The notes beneath the pieces are model-generated. The model saw only the letters and a list, made by a program, of their open reading frames with translations. It was not told the origin of the DNA and ran no database searches. The translations under genes were made by a program, and so were the position numbers. 64,000 bases of DNA. It comes from Shewanella schlegeliana (GTDB taxonomy: Bacteria; Pseudomonadota; Gammaproteobacteria; Enterobacterales; Shewanellaceae). The stretch covers positions 372,001-436,000 of the forward strand of contig NZ_JAESVD010000001.1 in NCBI RefSeq assembly GCF_016765635.1, given 5' to 3'. Of this stretch, positions 48,163 to 58,538 are shown in pieces; positions within the stretch are counted from its first letter, which is position 1, and every line of letters starts with the position of its first letter.

Positions 48163-49092
48163 ATGACCACTATTGCAGATAAGCCTGATTATTCGCTTTA
48201 TTCAAATGCATTTGGTTACTTAAGACAGCCGCTGGATTTTAAACCATTAGAAGGTGATGCGGACGTTGTTGTATTAGGCTTACCTTTCGATATGGCAACT
48301 ACGGGCCGTTCAGGCGGACGCATGGGCCCTGGCGCTATCCGTAACGCTTCAGTGAACCTAGCTTGGGAAGAGACTCGCTGGCCTTATCAGTTCAAATTGA
48401 GCGAGCATGTAAAAATCGTCGATGCGGGTGACTTAGTTTATAACTGTGGTGACTCTGCAGACTTTACTCAACGTGTTGAAGACTTCGCCACTAAGATCTT
48501 AGAAGCGGACAAGGCGATGCTAAGTTTTGGTGGTGATCACTTCGTGACACTACCTCTGCTACGTGCCCACTATAAGAAGCACGGTAAGATGGCATTATTG
48601 CACTTTGATGCGCATACCGACACATATAGTCAAGGTAGCAAGTATGATCATGGCACCATGTTCTACCATGCTCCAATTGAAGGTCTTATTGCGGCTGAGA
48701 ATTCAATCCAAGTGGGTATTCGTACTGAGTTCGATACAGCTAATCACCTATTTAAAGTGATCGATGCGGCTACCGCAAATGATTTGACTGCTGATGAGAT
48801 TGTTGCGCAAATTCGTGAGCGTGTTGGTGATATGCCACTATACGTGACTTTCGATATCGACTGTTTAGATCCCGCTTTCGCACCAGGTACAGGTACACCT
48901 GTATGTGGTGGTTTAACAAGCGATAAGGCGATGAAGATTATTCGCGGTCTAAAAGGCATGAAGATTGTAGGTATGGATGTGGTTGAAGTCGCACCAGCTT
49001 ACGATAGCGCTGAGATCACGGCTTTAGCAGGGGCAACCCTAGGCCTAGAGATGCTGCACGTTTGGGCTGAATCAAACGGCAAAATCAAATAG
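48163..49092 (+). CDS. speB: Agmatinase
   Basis: A 309-aa ureohydrolase with a binuclear manganese site that turns agmatine into putrescine and urea. The metal motifs [16 protein letters not shown] and [18 protein letters not shown] are intact. It completes the arginine-agmatine-putrescine route with speA. It lies 24 bp after speD, so they are probably cotranscribed. TATGGAGTATTT supplies the ribosome-binding site. A terminator follows. Confidence 0.94.
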   Translation: MTTIADKPDYSLYSNAFGYLRQPLDFKPLEGDADVVVLGLPFDMATTGRSGGRMGPGAIRNASVNLAWEETRWPYQFKLSEHVKIVDAGDLVYNCGDSADFTQRVEDFATKILEADKAMLSFGGDHFVTLPLLRAHYKKHGKMALLHFDAHTDTYSQGSKYDHGTMFYHAPIEGLIAAENSIQVGIRTEFDTANHLFKVIDAATANDLTADEIVAQIRERVGDMPLYVTFDIDCLDPAFAPGTGTPVCGGLTSDKAMKIIRGLKGMKIVGMDVVEVAPAYDSAEITALAGATLGLEMLHVWAESNGKIK

Positions 49093-49180
49093 GTCATCTG
49101 AGCTTACATGCTAGATGAGAATATCTAGTCGAGGAAGTCGATTAAAAGGCTCCCGTCTAACGGCTAAGATTGTTATGATT

Positions 49181-49211
49181 AAAGAAGCACTCAGTGAGTG
49201 CTTCTTTTTTT
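49181..49211 (+). terminator. speB terminator
   Basis: aaagaagcactca and its inverse form a strong stem, with TTTTTTT after it, 88 bp past the speB stop. Confidence 0.85.
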
Positions 49212-49234
49212 ATGCGCAATAAAAGGATGAATAG

Positions 49235-49873
49235 ATGTCGGAGCTTAGTGATATTAGACGTGAGTACACATTAGGTGAATTGCATAGTGAAGAGGTGCCG
49301 AGTGATCCTATGGAGTTATTTACCGCGTGGCTCGAAGTCGTTCGAGATTCTAACATCAAAGATCCTACTGCCATGTCGGTGGCTACGGTTGATGAAAATG
49401 GTCAACCTTTTCAACGAATAGTACTGTTGAAACGCTTTGACAATGATGGCTTTGTATTTTTCACAAACCTTGAAAGCCGTAAGGCTCAGCATATTGCCAA
49501 TAATGCACAGGTCAGCATTCTATTTCCCTGGCACAGTTTAGATAAACAGGTTGCAGTGACAGGTGTAGCCGAGCCTTTATCAAAGACCGAGGTACTTAAA
49601 TATTTCGTTAGCCGTCCTAAAGAGAGCCAAATTGCAGCCTGGGTCTCTAAGCAATCGAGTCCTATTAGTGCAAGAAAAGCACTAGAGAGTAAGTTTGCTG
49701 AGATGAAAGCCAAGTTTTCCAAAGGGGATGTACCGCTGCCTAAGTTTTGGGGCGGTTATCTTGTTAGGCCAAAGAGTATTGAGTTTTGGCAGGGAGGCGA
49801 ACACCGTCTGCATGACCGATTTATCTATACCAAGGTCGCAGATAGCTGGCAACACAGCCGTTTAGCTCCCTAA
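49235..49873 (+). CDS. pdxH: Pyridoxamine 5'-phosphate oxidase
   Basis: A 212-aa FMN enzyme that oxidises PNP and PMP to PLP, the last step of vitamin B6 synthesis and salvage. It opens with the substrate-lid [44 protein letters not shown] contacts FMN, and the C-terminal [10 protein letters not shown] and WQHSRLAP are diagnostic. It supplies cofactor for PLP enzymes such as SpeA and MetC, but is not linked to them by operon. It has an intrinsic terminator. Confidence 0.95.
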   Translation: MSELSDIRREYTLGELHSEEVPSDPMELFTAWLEVVRDSNIKDPTAMSVATVDENGQPFQRIVLLKRFDNDGFVFFTNLESRKAQHIANNAQVSILFPWHSLDKQVAVTGVAEPLSKTEVLKYFVSRPKESQIAAWVSKQSSPISARKALESKFAEMKAKFSKGDVPLPKFWGGYLVRPKSIEFWQGGEHRLHDRFIYTKVADSWQHSRLAP

Positions 49874-49886
49874 TTATCTCTATGAT

Positions 49887-49914
49887 AAAAGCCGCATTGT
49901 TTGCGGCTTTTGTG
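49887..49914 (+). terminator. pdxH terminator
   Basis: aaaagccgca pairs with tgcggctttt, followed by TG and TTTTT, 14 bp past the stop. Confidence 0.8.
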
Positions 49915-49934
49915 TTTTTGGCGATCCGTCCTAA

Positions 49935-49972
49935 TATAAAGAATGAATATAGGTATAAAGAATCAATATAGG
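49935..49972. repeat. Two 19-bp tandem direct repeats
   Basis: TATAAAGAATGAATATAGG and the same unit with G changed to C stand in direct tandem upstream of the yceI-like gene. Function unknown; they could serve as a binding site pair or be simple slippage. Confidence 0.7.
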
Positions 49973-50070
49973 GCTTAAGTATAAAATTTGCCGTCTGTGG
50001 ATAGCAGACTCTTGAATTAGGTTAAGCTTAACTATTAAGATGAAAAACTAGATCACGAGAGGGAATGGAG

Positions 50071-50655
50071 ATGAAAAGTTTAATTATCGGCATATTATTG
50101 CTACCTCTGTCGCTGATGGCGTCGGCTGGCACTTGGACTGTTGAAAGTGACAGTTCTGAAGTTAACTTTATATCCATTAAGAAGGGGGATATTGCTGAGG
50201 TTCATCATTTTAACTCCATCGCCGGAACCTTGACTGATAAGGGACAATTTAATTTCTCAATCGCCTTGGCAAGTGTGGCAACAAACATCGATATTCGTGA
50301 TGAGCGCATGGAATCTTTACTATTCGAAGTCGATAAGTATCCGAAATTGATATTAAAAGCATACGTTGATCCTAAGATGCTTAATAGCATTGCTGTCGGC
50401 TCGGTGAAGGTTGCAACGGTTGATGCCGAAGTCAGCTTACATGGCAAGAAGCAGAAGATGGCGTTTATTGTGAGTATCGCAAAGCTATCAGAGTCTCACA
50501 TCCTTGTTGCGAGTGTTGCGCCTATCATCGTCATGGCTGACAGTTTTGGCCTGTCTGCAGGAGTAGATAAATTACGTGAAATTGCAGGCTTATCGGCAAT
50601 TAGTAAAGCGGTGCCTGTTTCATTTATGCTTAATCTTAAACAGCAGCCTAAATGA
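50071..50655 (+). CDS. YceI-family periplasmic protein
   Basis: A 194-aa secreted protein with a signal peptide (cleavage after SLMASA, about residue 17) and a YceI lipocalin-like barrel. Members bind polyprenyl or other lipids; exact ligand unknown. WTVESDSSEVNFISIKKGDIAEVHHF and the FSIALASVATNIDIRDERM segment are typical. I chose the second ATG (MKSLIIG) because GAGGG lies seven bases before it; the first ATG is just one base away. It is monocistronic. Confidence 0.85.
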   Translation: MKSLIIGILLLPLSLMASAGTWTVESDSSEVNFISIKKGDIAEVHHFNSIAGTLTDKGQFNFSIALASVATNIDIRDERMESLLFEVDKYPKLILKAYVDPKMLNSIAVGSVKVATVDAEVSLHGKKQKMAFIVSIAKLSESHILVASVAPIIVMADSFGLSAGVDKLREIAGLSAISKAVPVSFMLNLKQQPK

Positions 50656-50902
50656 TAACCTAAAGGGGATAACGTTAATTCCAAATGGCTTTAAACGTTT
50701 GAGCGGGAGAGGTGCGCTTAAGTTATTTTGTAAAGTGTGGCGTGTGTTGCGGGAAATGCCGTGTCGGTTAAATTGGAACGATTTCAATTAGAAACAAACT
50801 CAGATACTATCCTTGCAACAAGATAAATAATAAATTGACTACGCACCTTGTGCTGACGGTATTAATTGCTGTGCGTATAGGTTTGCGTATTTTAGGTTGA
50901 CT

Positions 50903-51256
50903 ATGGTTACCGATAAAGACGGATATATACACCTGATCCAGTACTTAACTGAGCATTTAGGAATATTTGAAAACTCACAGCAACATAGCGCCAGTGAAGA
51001 GACGGTTATGGAGCTATTTGAAGAGCAACTAGCTGCACAAATTATCATGGTTTGTGGCCAAAATCCTTCACTGACATTTACCCAAAGAAACTTGGTGATC
51101 CGCGAAGTCGACGCTATTGTTTACGATCTTGAGGAGATCTTAGCTCGAGTGGCCGATCATAAGGCTACCGTTGAGCAAACTCGGTTTATTACTGAGTTCT
51201 CGGGTTTAATTAAGAATCTGTTCGATCAAGAAGTCGCTCGATTAACCGCTGCATAA
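50903..51256 (+). CDS. Conserved hypothetical protein (DUF3802-like)
   Basis: A 117-aa acidic, helical protein with no signal peptide or membrane span. It resembles the DUF3802 proteins of Shewanella and Vibrio (MVTDKDGYIHLIQYLTEHLGIF). The function is unknown. The frame starts at a TTG two codons earlier; the ATG with TTTAGG six bases upstream is a better start. No operon partner is evident. Confidence 0.65.
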   Translation: MVTDKDGYIHLIQYLTEHLGIFENSQQHSASEETVMELFEEQLAAQIIMVCGQNPSLTFTQRNLVIREVDAIVYDLEEILARVADHKATVEQTRFITEFSGLIKNLFDQEVARLTAA

Positions 51257-51355
51257 TGTCGGTTGCTTTATATTTGGTTACATTTCTCTCTTGCTATCAA
51301 CTTGTTAGCTGTGGCTTAAAGGCCTAATGTTGCATTATTGAAATGAGGGATTGTA

Positions 51356-51652
51356 ATGCTAAATGAGCTAGGAAAACCTATGGATAGACAGCATATGTTT
51401 GTATATGCCTGTCTACTGCTGTTTTGGTTTTTTATTAGGCTTTTTAGTGAGAACGCTTTCGATTTTGGCTGGGGTTTTTTTCCGTTAGTGGTGTCCTTGC
51501 CATTCGTGCCCTTTATTTTAGTCTGGTTAGCGGTGCAGTTTTATCGACACTTAAGACTATTTAATACCCACTTTAATCGAAAGTGGCATGCATGCCATTG
51601 CACCTGTACTTCAGTTCTGTTTAGCCTGTTTGTTTTGCAGTTTATTTACTAA
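51356..51652 (+). CDS. Small membrane protein with Cys-rich tail, unknown
   Basis: A 98-aa protein with two hydrophobic helices (about residues 14-30 and 40-62). It has a Cys/His-containing segment, HACHCTCTS (about residues 78-86), that could bind metal, and a last hydrophobic stretch (87-98). It has an ATG with only weak GGGA upstream. No family recognised. A later ATG (MDRQHMF) is a possible start. Confidence 0.5.
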   Translation: MLNELGKPMDRQHMFVYACLLLFWFFIRLFSENAFDFGWGFFPLVVSLPFVPFILVWLAVQFYRHLRLFNTHFNRKWHACHCTCTSVLFSLFVLQFIY

Positions 51653-51840
51653 ATGCAGTGAGTTAGAATTCGTCATTATATTGATCGGTAGTAATGAATA
51701 TTTGTGATGATTTTTTCTTTTACACCAGTATTCGTACAGCTATCTTATGTCATAGTACCTCAGTCTTTATTCACCTCTAATTCTTGCTATCATAAACCTA
51801 AACTAGTCTAGGTTTATGACTCTCATATTAAGGAAACACC

Positions 51841-52716
51841 ATGCTTAAAAAAGCAGGATTGTGCTTATTGATTCTCACATCTTCTTTCTCCGTCATCGCG
51901 AGTGAAAAAGCGGTAATAGGTTCAACGGCCAAGATGTCGGTGGCCCATGCCGACCTTTCTTATGTTGCGCGCATCGACACTGGAGCGGTTAATACCTCAC
52001 TGCACGCCTATGACATAGAGGTTGAGGGGGGCAGTGCTAAGAATATGAAAGATAACATTGGCAAGATGGTCTCTTTTACAACTGAGAATAACGCCGGTGA
52101 CAAAAAACGCCTAAAAGCTAAGATAGTTAAGACCTCTACAGTGAGTAACTCCCAAGGCACTGAAACTCGCTATATGGTCGATCTAGATGTTGGCTTTAAA
52201 GGCAAAGAGCGAAAGGTTCGCGTTAACTTAAGAGATCGCAGCCACATGGATTACAAGCTCTTGATAGGCCGAAATTGGCTTAAGGGCCGTTATGTTGTCG
52301 ATGTATCAGAGAAGAAGCTTATTGGCCCAACTGCGCCGATTAGCGTTGTTGAGTCAGGATTAATTTTTAAAACCCGTATCGATACCGGCGCAGTTGAAAA
52401 CTCCTTACATGCCTATGATATGAAGATTGAAAATGAAGACCCCGACATGGAGAAAAATGTCGGCAAAGTGATTCATTTTACCACTGAAAATGAGAAGGGT
52501 GAGTCCCATGTGGTGAAGTCTCGTATTGTGGAAACGTCATTGATTAGAAATGCACAAGGAAGTGAGATCCGTTATATGGTCGAACTCAAAATTGGTGAAC
52601 CAGGTCAAGAATACAAAGTTAAGGTTAATCTAAGAGACAGAAGTAAGATGTCTTATAAACTCTTGATTGGTCGCAACTGGCTACAAGGGCACTATATTGT
52701 CGATGTGTCGAAATAG
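51841..52716 (+). CDS. Secreted tandem retropepsin-like (RimB/DUF785) protein
   Basis: A 291-aa protein with a signal peptide (cleavage after SVIA, residue 20) and two homologous units (about 21-155 and 156-291). Each has RIDTGAV (D46 and D181), SLHAYD, FTTEN, the VNLRDRS core and LLIGRNWL. The family is known as ATP-dependent zinc protease/RimB-like, with a retropepsin-type fold and one Asp per unit; the mature protein could form an intramolecular dimer. It is probably periplasmic. No rimK neighbour is seen. Proteolytic activity is inferred. Confidence 0.75.
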   Translation: MLKKAGLCLLILTSSFSVIASEKAVIGSTAKMSVAHADLSYVARIDTGAVNTSLHAYDIEVEGGSAKNMKDNIGKMVSFTTENNAGDKKRLKAKIVKTSTVSNSQGTETRYMVDLDVGFKGKERKVRVNLRDRSHMDYKLLIGRNWLKGRYVVDVSEKKLIGPTAPISVVESGLIFKTRIDTGAVENSLHAYDMKIENEDPDMEKNVGKVIHFTTENEKGESHVVKSRIVETSLIRNAQGSEIRYMVELKIGEPGQEYKVKVNLRDRSKMSYKLLIGRNWLQGHYIVDVSK

Positions 52717-52753
52717 GCCTTAGTATAAGAGCCAAGCTTTTACTGTCATCATA

Positions 52754-52796
52754 AAAGCGCCTACACGAATTGGTATCGTGCAGGTGCTTTTTTTAT
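52754..52796. terminator. Bidirectional terminator
   Basis: A 15-bp stem with two G-U-type mismatches (aaagcgcctacacga/tcgtgcaggtgcttt) and a following T7 on the plus strand. It lies between convergent genes; the minus strand has TTTAT. Confidence 0.8.
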
Positions 52797-52797
52797 T

Positions 52798-55407
52798 CTA
52801 GCGATGTGATAATTGGTAGTTTACCAAGGTCTTAAAACCAGAGTCTTTCGGTAGCTCTTCTACGCTAAGCTCCCCCTGGAACTCACTTTTTAACCAGACC
52901 GAAAGCGCCGATAGGGTGCCCGTCACTTTGCCACAATCGAGTGTGCTCTGCAGCACGGCTAATTGCTCTTCATTAAAGCCTTTACCGTTATCATATATTT
53001 TCATTACGACTTGCTGAGTCTCTTTGTTTAAGCTGACCTTCATCTTTTGCGTAGAACCTTGTTGGTAAAACGCATCGGTAATGGTGTTGCTGATGGCACG
53101 GTAAAATATTAGCAGGTAGTGCCAATGGATCCCTTCAACAATGAGGCGGCTATCACTCTTAATTTCTAGTTCAATATTTTTAGCTGTTAACTTGGGTTGC
53201 AATAGGGCGACAACATGCTCAAGCAGCGACACTAAGTCGATAGGTTTAGCGATATAGTCTTGGGCAGATAACAGGTACTCTAGATGTCTGAGTCGCTCGG
53301 TTTGATTGGCTAATTTACTGTTGAAGTCGGCGATACTCAGCTCGCCACTGGCCAGACGATATGCGCTGGCCGCTAAATCATCTTGCTTTCTAAAAATCGG
53401 TTTTACTATTGCCGCGACTAAAGAGGGGTAAATAGTTTGATTTTCATGTTTCACTTTCTCAAAACTGTTTTGCCGATTGCTCTCTAATTTAGCTTGCAGA
53501 CTCTCGTTCTGTAAGCGCTTATTCGTCTGCTCTAGCTTTTCGATAAAGCGGATATTATCAGAGGTCTCTTGTCTAAGTATTTCAAATTGCGCTCGCTTCT
53601 TAAGTTCTGCCTCTTTAGTTGCACTGATATCAAATGCAATTGTTCCTACAGAAGTCAGCTGTTGCTTATCGTTGAAAATAGGAAACTTAGTCACGAGATA
53701 GATATGTTGTTTCCCTTCAACAGGGAAGCTCTGCTCATAACTTAACTCAATTTTATCTTTAATCACCAGTCGATCTTTCTCTTGGTTAAGCGTGGCGATC
53801 TCTTTTGGCATAACAAGGTGATCTTTTAACCCTAAAATATTCTCTCGTTTGCGCGATAGCGTCTGGCAGAACTGGTCGTTTACTAGCGTGAGCTCTCCGT
53901 TTAAATTCTTGATAAAAATTAAATTATGAGCAGAGTTTAATACTGAGTTAAGTTGCTCTTTTTTCTCTTGTAACTCAGTTTTTGACTGCTGCTGAACATC
54001 CAATTGCTGTTCTAGTGCGAGGTTAGTCGCATCTAGGCTTGCGAGGGCGACCTCTAACTGGTGTGTCCGAGAGCTAAAGGCCTTGGCCAGCATGCCAATT
54101 TCATCATTACGGTTTGTTGCCATGAGCTCTATTTTGGCTGGATTGGAGTCATTCAAAGCGCGAACCATACGGCTAATCGGCGTGATAAACAGCTTATTCT
54201 GCACAATAAAAAGTAGCATTAGGGCAAATATTTGTATGCTAACTAAATAAATACCGACGGAGCTTGCCAATGACTGAGCATTATAGGTAATACTCGACAT
54301 TGGCGTCACCAAGACGATTTTCCAGTAGGTTCCCGGCATTAAGAAAACTGTGACTATAACGGGTTCTTTAAGCCTAGGGTCGCTAGTCAAACGCTGGGTA
54401 GCAACAAGCTCTACTTGTTTGAGTTTATTATTGGCATTTTGGTTAATCAGGGCCATAAGCTTAGCGCGTTCATGTTCGGGGGCATTTTTTATCACATCAG
54501 CGAGTTGTGTATCTTCATAGGCCTTTTTGAGATCAGCCTGACGGATAAAGTCGGTATCGAGTTTTTTAATAGTCTGTTGCAGCGGGGCGAAAGAGGGATG
54601 TTCTTTGGTAAATGCACTAAAGGGCTGAAACAGGGTTTGACTATTGAGTGGTTCACCACTGTCTAAATCTGTGTCTGGATAGGATAGCAAACGGTTTTGT
54701 TGATCGAGTGCGAAGACATAACCGCCGTGGCCTGATACTGCGCTGTTAAAGAAGTTATCTAGACTCGATAGGGCGATGTCTACTGTGGATACGCCGATTA
54801 AGCGATGCTCCAGCCACATTGGAACCGATGCCGTCAGCATCGCATTCTGAGTATAGGGGTCGATATAGGACTTAGACCAGTATGTTGTATCTGTCGGGTA
54901 GTATTTAGCAGGCACGTACCAGGCTTCTTGGTAATAGGGGGAGATATTATCAGTGTTATAGTCGTTGACTTTTATCAGTTCTGAAGCAGAGTTTCGCGCC
55001 CAAAAATAGCTGTCTTTTCGTTTGCTTGGGTCAAATGCAAAGGGTTCAGGCCAAACGCCCCCTCCTAGTATCACCTCTTGTTGTCCAGGCTGTTCTAGAA
55101 GCGCAGGGATAGCAGCGTTTAATTGCTTAGGATCATGTTGGTAAAGCTCGCCTAACGCACCAATAGAAACAGCGAGGTTTTCAATTTTATTGGTTTTTTG
55201 CTGTAGCTTCGCAACGATGGTTTTACCGAGGTTTATACTTAAAAACTCTTGATTATCGATTAAGCGGTCAGTTTCAATGGATTTTAGAAACCCAACACTG
55301 GCGATAATGATGACCGCAGCCACGAGAAGTTGAACCAACATAAACTTCATCGGTAAGTTTGTGCGCCAGTCGGTTAATTTTGAACTCTGTCTATTAGGCT
55401 TTACCAT
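52798..55407 (-). CDS. Cache-PAS sensor protein, degenerate histidine-kinase C-terminus
   Basis: An 869-aa membrane sensor. It has helix 1 (about 22-41), a periplasmic dCache-like domain (about 45-365) with GVSTVDIAL and GGYVFALDQQNRLL, helix 2 (about 383-402), HAMP (about 403-455), a coiled coil, PAS (about 487-595), a second coiled coil (600-650), and an ATPase-like domain (about 725-865). The G1 box DNGKGF is present. No H-box SHELRTP-type motif is seen; the N-box is altered (AISNTITDAF) and G2 is not GLGL. It may be a pseudokinase or use a distant histidine. Monocistronic. Confidence 0.75.
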   Translation of the reverse strand: MVKPNRQSSKLTDWRTNLPMKFMLVQLLVAAVIIIASVGFLKSIETDRLIDNQEFLSINLGKTIVAKLQQKTNKIENLAVSIGALGELYQHDPKQLNAAIPALLEQPGQQEVILGGGVWPEPFAFDPSKRKDSYFWARNSASELIKVNDYNTDNISPYYQEAWYVPAKYYPTDTTYWSKSYIDPYTQNAMLTASVPMWLEHRLIGVSTVDIALSSLDNFFNSAVSGHGGYVFALDQQNRLLSYPDTDLDSGEPLNSQTLFQPFSAFTKEHPSFAPLQQTIKKLDTDFIRQADLKKAYEDTQLADVIKNAPEHERAKLMALINQNANNKLKQVELVATQRLTSDPRLKEPVIVTVFLMPGTYWKIVLVTPMSSITYNAQSLASSVGIYLVSIQIFALMLLFIVQNKLFITPISRMVRALNDSNPAKIELMATNRNDEIGMLAKAFSSRTHQLEVALASLDATNLALEQQLDVQQQSKTELQEKKEQLNSVLNSAHNLIFIKNLNGELTLVNDQFCQTLSRKRENILGLKDHLVMPKEIATLNQEKDRLVIKDKIELSYEQSFPVEGKQHIYLVTKFPIFNDKQQLTSVGTIAFDISATKEAELKKRAQFEILRQETSDNIRFIEKLEQTNKRLQNESLQAKLESNRQNSFEKVKHENQTIYPSLVAAIVKPIFRKQDDLAASAYRLASGELSIADFNSKLANQTERLRHLEYLLSAQDYIAKPIDLVSLLEHVVALLQPKLTAKNIELEIKSDSRLIVEGIHWHYLLIFYRAISNTITDAFYQQGSTQKMKVSLNKETQQVVMKIYDNGKGFNEEQLAVLQSTLDCGKVTGTLSALSVWLKSEFQGELSVEELPKDSGFKTLVNYQLSHR

Positions 55408-55554
55408 GATAGTTATCTGCTCAGGTAATGAATATTCCCCTCATTTGGTATCCGTACTAAAAAAGGTATGTTTTTTATTCAGAGCTAATTATATATGGCC
55501 TGTTGTTTTTTTGTAAATGAATGCGGCTAATTGGAGGCATAAATTTCTTTTAAA

Positions 55555-55584
55555 TCAAAAAAAAGCAGCCAAAAGGCTGCTTTT
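55555..55584 (-). terminator. Chemotaxis receptor terminator
   Basis: aaaagcagcc pairs with ggctgctttt around AAAA; on the minus strand TTTTTGATTT follows, 16 bp past the stop. Confidence 0.85.
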
Positions 55585-55599
55585 TGTCGTAGCACTGAA

Positions 55600-57096
55600 T
55601 TATATTTTTAGGCCGATAAGCAGTTTATCTAATTGCTCTGCCGTTGCATGTAATTCGTCACAGCCCGATACCGACTGGTTTGCCGATTGTTCTACATCAT
55701 GAGATTGATTGCGAATGTCCATCAGGTTGGTGGCAATCTCATTGGCAACTGCAGATTGTTCCTCGGCAGAGGTGGCAATCAGTACACTCATTTCATAAAC
55801 CTTGGCGCTGTGGTGAGCTATCCCTTGGAGATCTTTACCTGTGTCTAGTACGTGCTTCTTACCTTCTTCGGCTTTCTCTACGGTACGGCTCATCACCTGC
55901 TTTAAGTTACGAGCGCCAGATTGCAGTGCCTCAATCATGGTTTTAATCTCTACCGTTGCCGCTTGCGTGCGACCAGCAAGGGTTCTCACTTCATCGGCCA
56001 CCACTGCAAAGCCTCGGCCTTGCTCACCTGCTCGGGCCGCTTCAATTGCAGCATTTAAAGCGAGTAGGTTTGTTTGCTCGGAAATAGCATTAATAGTGGT
56101 GACGACCTCATCGATTTTAGCTGCATTGTCATTGAGGTTATTCACAGCTTCTGAAGCATCACCAATCTCAATTGAAAGGCCACCAATCGCTTCTACCGTG
56201 ATCGCGATATCACGAGAGCCCGCATCGACCTGAACATTAGCTTCTTGAGTTTCAGTTGACGATACCTCGGCATTGCGGGCGACCTCTGAAACGGCAGCTG
56301 TCATCTGCTCCATGGCGGTTGCCAATGAGTCAATATGCTGGCGTTGATTCATCGCTAAAGATTGTCCTTCCTGTGCCGTGTTTCTGAAGGCTTGAACGAC
56401 ATTACGGATCTGTAAGCTGGCATTGGTCATCTCACTAACCAGTTTGTGCTGACGTTCGACTAGGGTATCGATACTAATTGCTAGAATGCTGAACTCATCT
56501 TTAACTTCGAAAAAATTAAGGCGCCCAGTGAGATCGCCTTCAGCCGCTCTTTTCAGTGCCATGACGTTGGTGTAAAGCGCTCCGCCAACAAAACTTGAAA
56601 TATAGTAACTGAAGATAAGGATAATGCAGATCAATAGGGCTATTGCAATATAGGCAAGGTATTCGTTATGGCTTTCACTATTTTGCCCTGTTGTTAACAC
56701 TGTGATTAGCCCCTGAGAACTCAATGGGCTAACACTCTGGATTTTATTGCCTTGAATGTTAGCTTCACCGCCTTTTGCGGCTAAGGCCGAGACTTGATGG
56801 CTTGCAGTTTGTTGCTTATAGACGGTGACTTGACCGTTTAATGCACTAAGAAATGCGTCTCTATTTTCTTCTGGAATATATTGATAGGCGGTATCGAGGG
56901 TATGACTCAGCGTTTGGTTGAAATCTTGAGTTTGTGCGACTTGGTTTTCGACTAAGTTCTGCTTGTACTCGCTGTTGAGCAGCGCCGAAAGTCCGAGAAG
57001 GGTAATAATGGGAATAATCGCTAATAATGCAAACTTTGATTTAAGGGTCATATGGATAAGGTATTTATCGACCCAACGGAACTTCACTTCTTTCAT
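55600..57096 (-). CDS. Methyl-accepting chemotaxis protein
   Basis: A 498-aa transmembrane chemoreceptor. Helix 1 is about residues 20-38, followed by a short periplasmic domain (about 40-145), helix 2 (about 147-170) and HAMP (about 175-225). The long signalling coiled coil has the hairpin tip [35 protein letters not shown]. It signals to CheA/CheW. The small ligand domain is not a recognised Cache or PAS; ligand unknown. No CheB/CheR-binding pentapeptide is seen at the C-terminus. Monocistronic. Confidence 0.92.
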   Translation of the reverse strand: MKEVKFRWVDKYLIHMTLKSKFALLAIIPIITLLGLSALLNSEYKQNLVENQVAQTQDFNQTLSHTLDTAYQYIPEENRDAFLSALNGQVTVYKQQTASHQVSALAAKGGEANIQGNKIQSVSPLSSQGLITVLTTGQNSESHNEYLAYIAIALLICIILIFSYYISSFVGGALYTNVMALKRAAEGDLTGRLNFFEVKDEFSILAISIDTLVERQHKLVSEMTNASLQIRNVVQAFRNTAQEGQSLAMNQRQHIDSLATAMEQMTAAVSEVARNAEVSSTETQEANVQVDAGSRDIAITVEAIGGLSIEIGDASEAVNNLNDNAAKIDEVVTTINAISEQTNLLALNAAIEAARAGEQGRGFAVVADEVRTLAGRTQAATVEIKTMIEALQSGARNLKQVMSRTVEKAEEGKKHVLDTGKDLQGIAHHSAKVYEMSVLIATSAEEQSAVANEIATNLMDIRNQSHDVEQSANQSVSGCDELHATAEQLDKLLIGLKI

Positions 57097-58522
<1,426 letters not shown>

Positions 58523-58538
58523 ACGGAGCTGTAATAGC

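Noticed and set aside
55517..55702. Plus-strand 61-codon frame
   Set aside because: Runs across the terminator of, and antisense to, the chemotaxis receptor gene.
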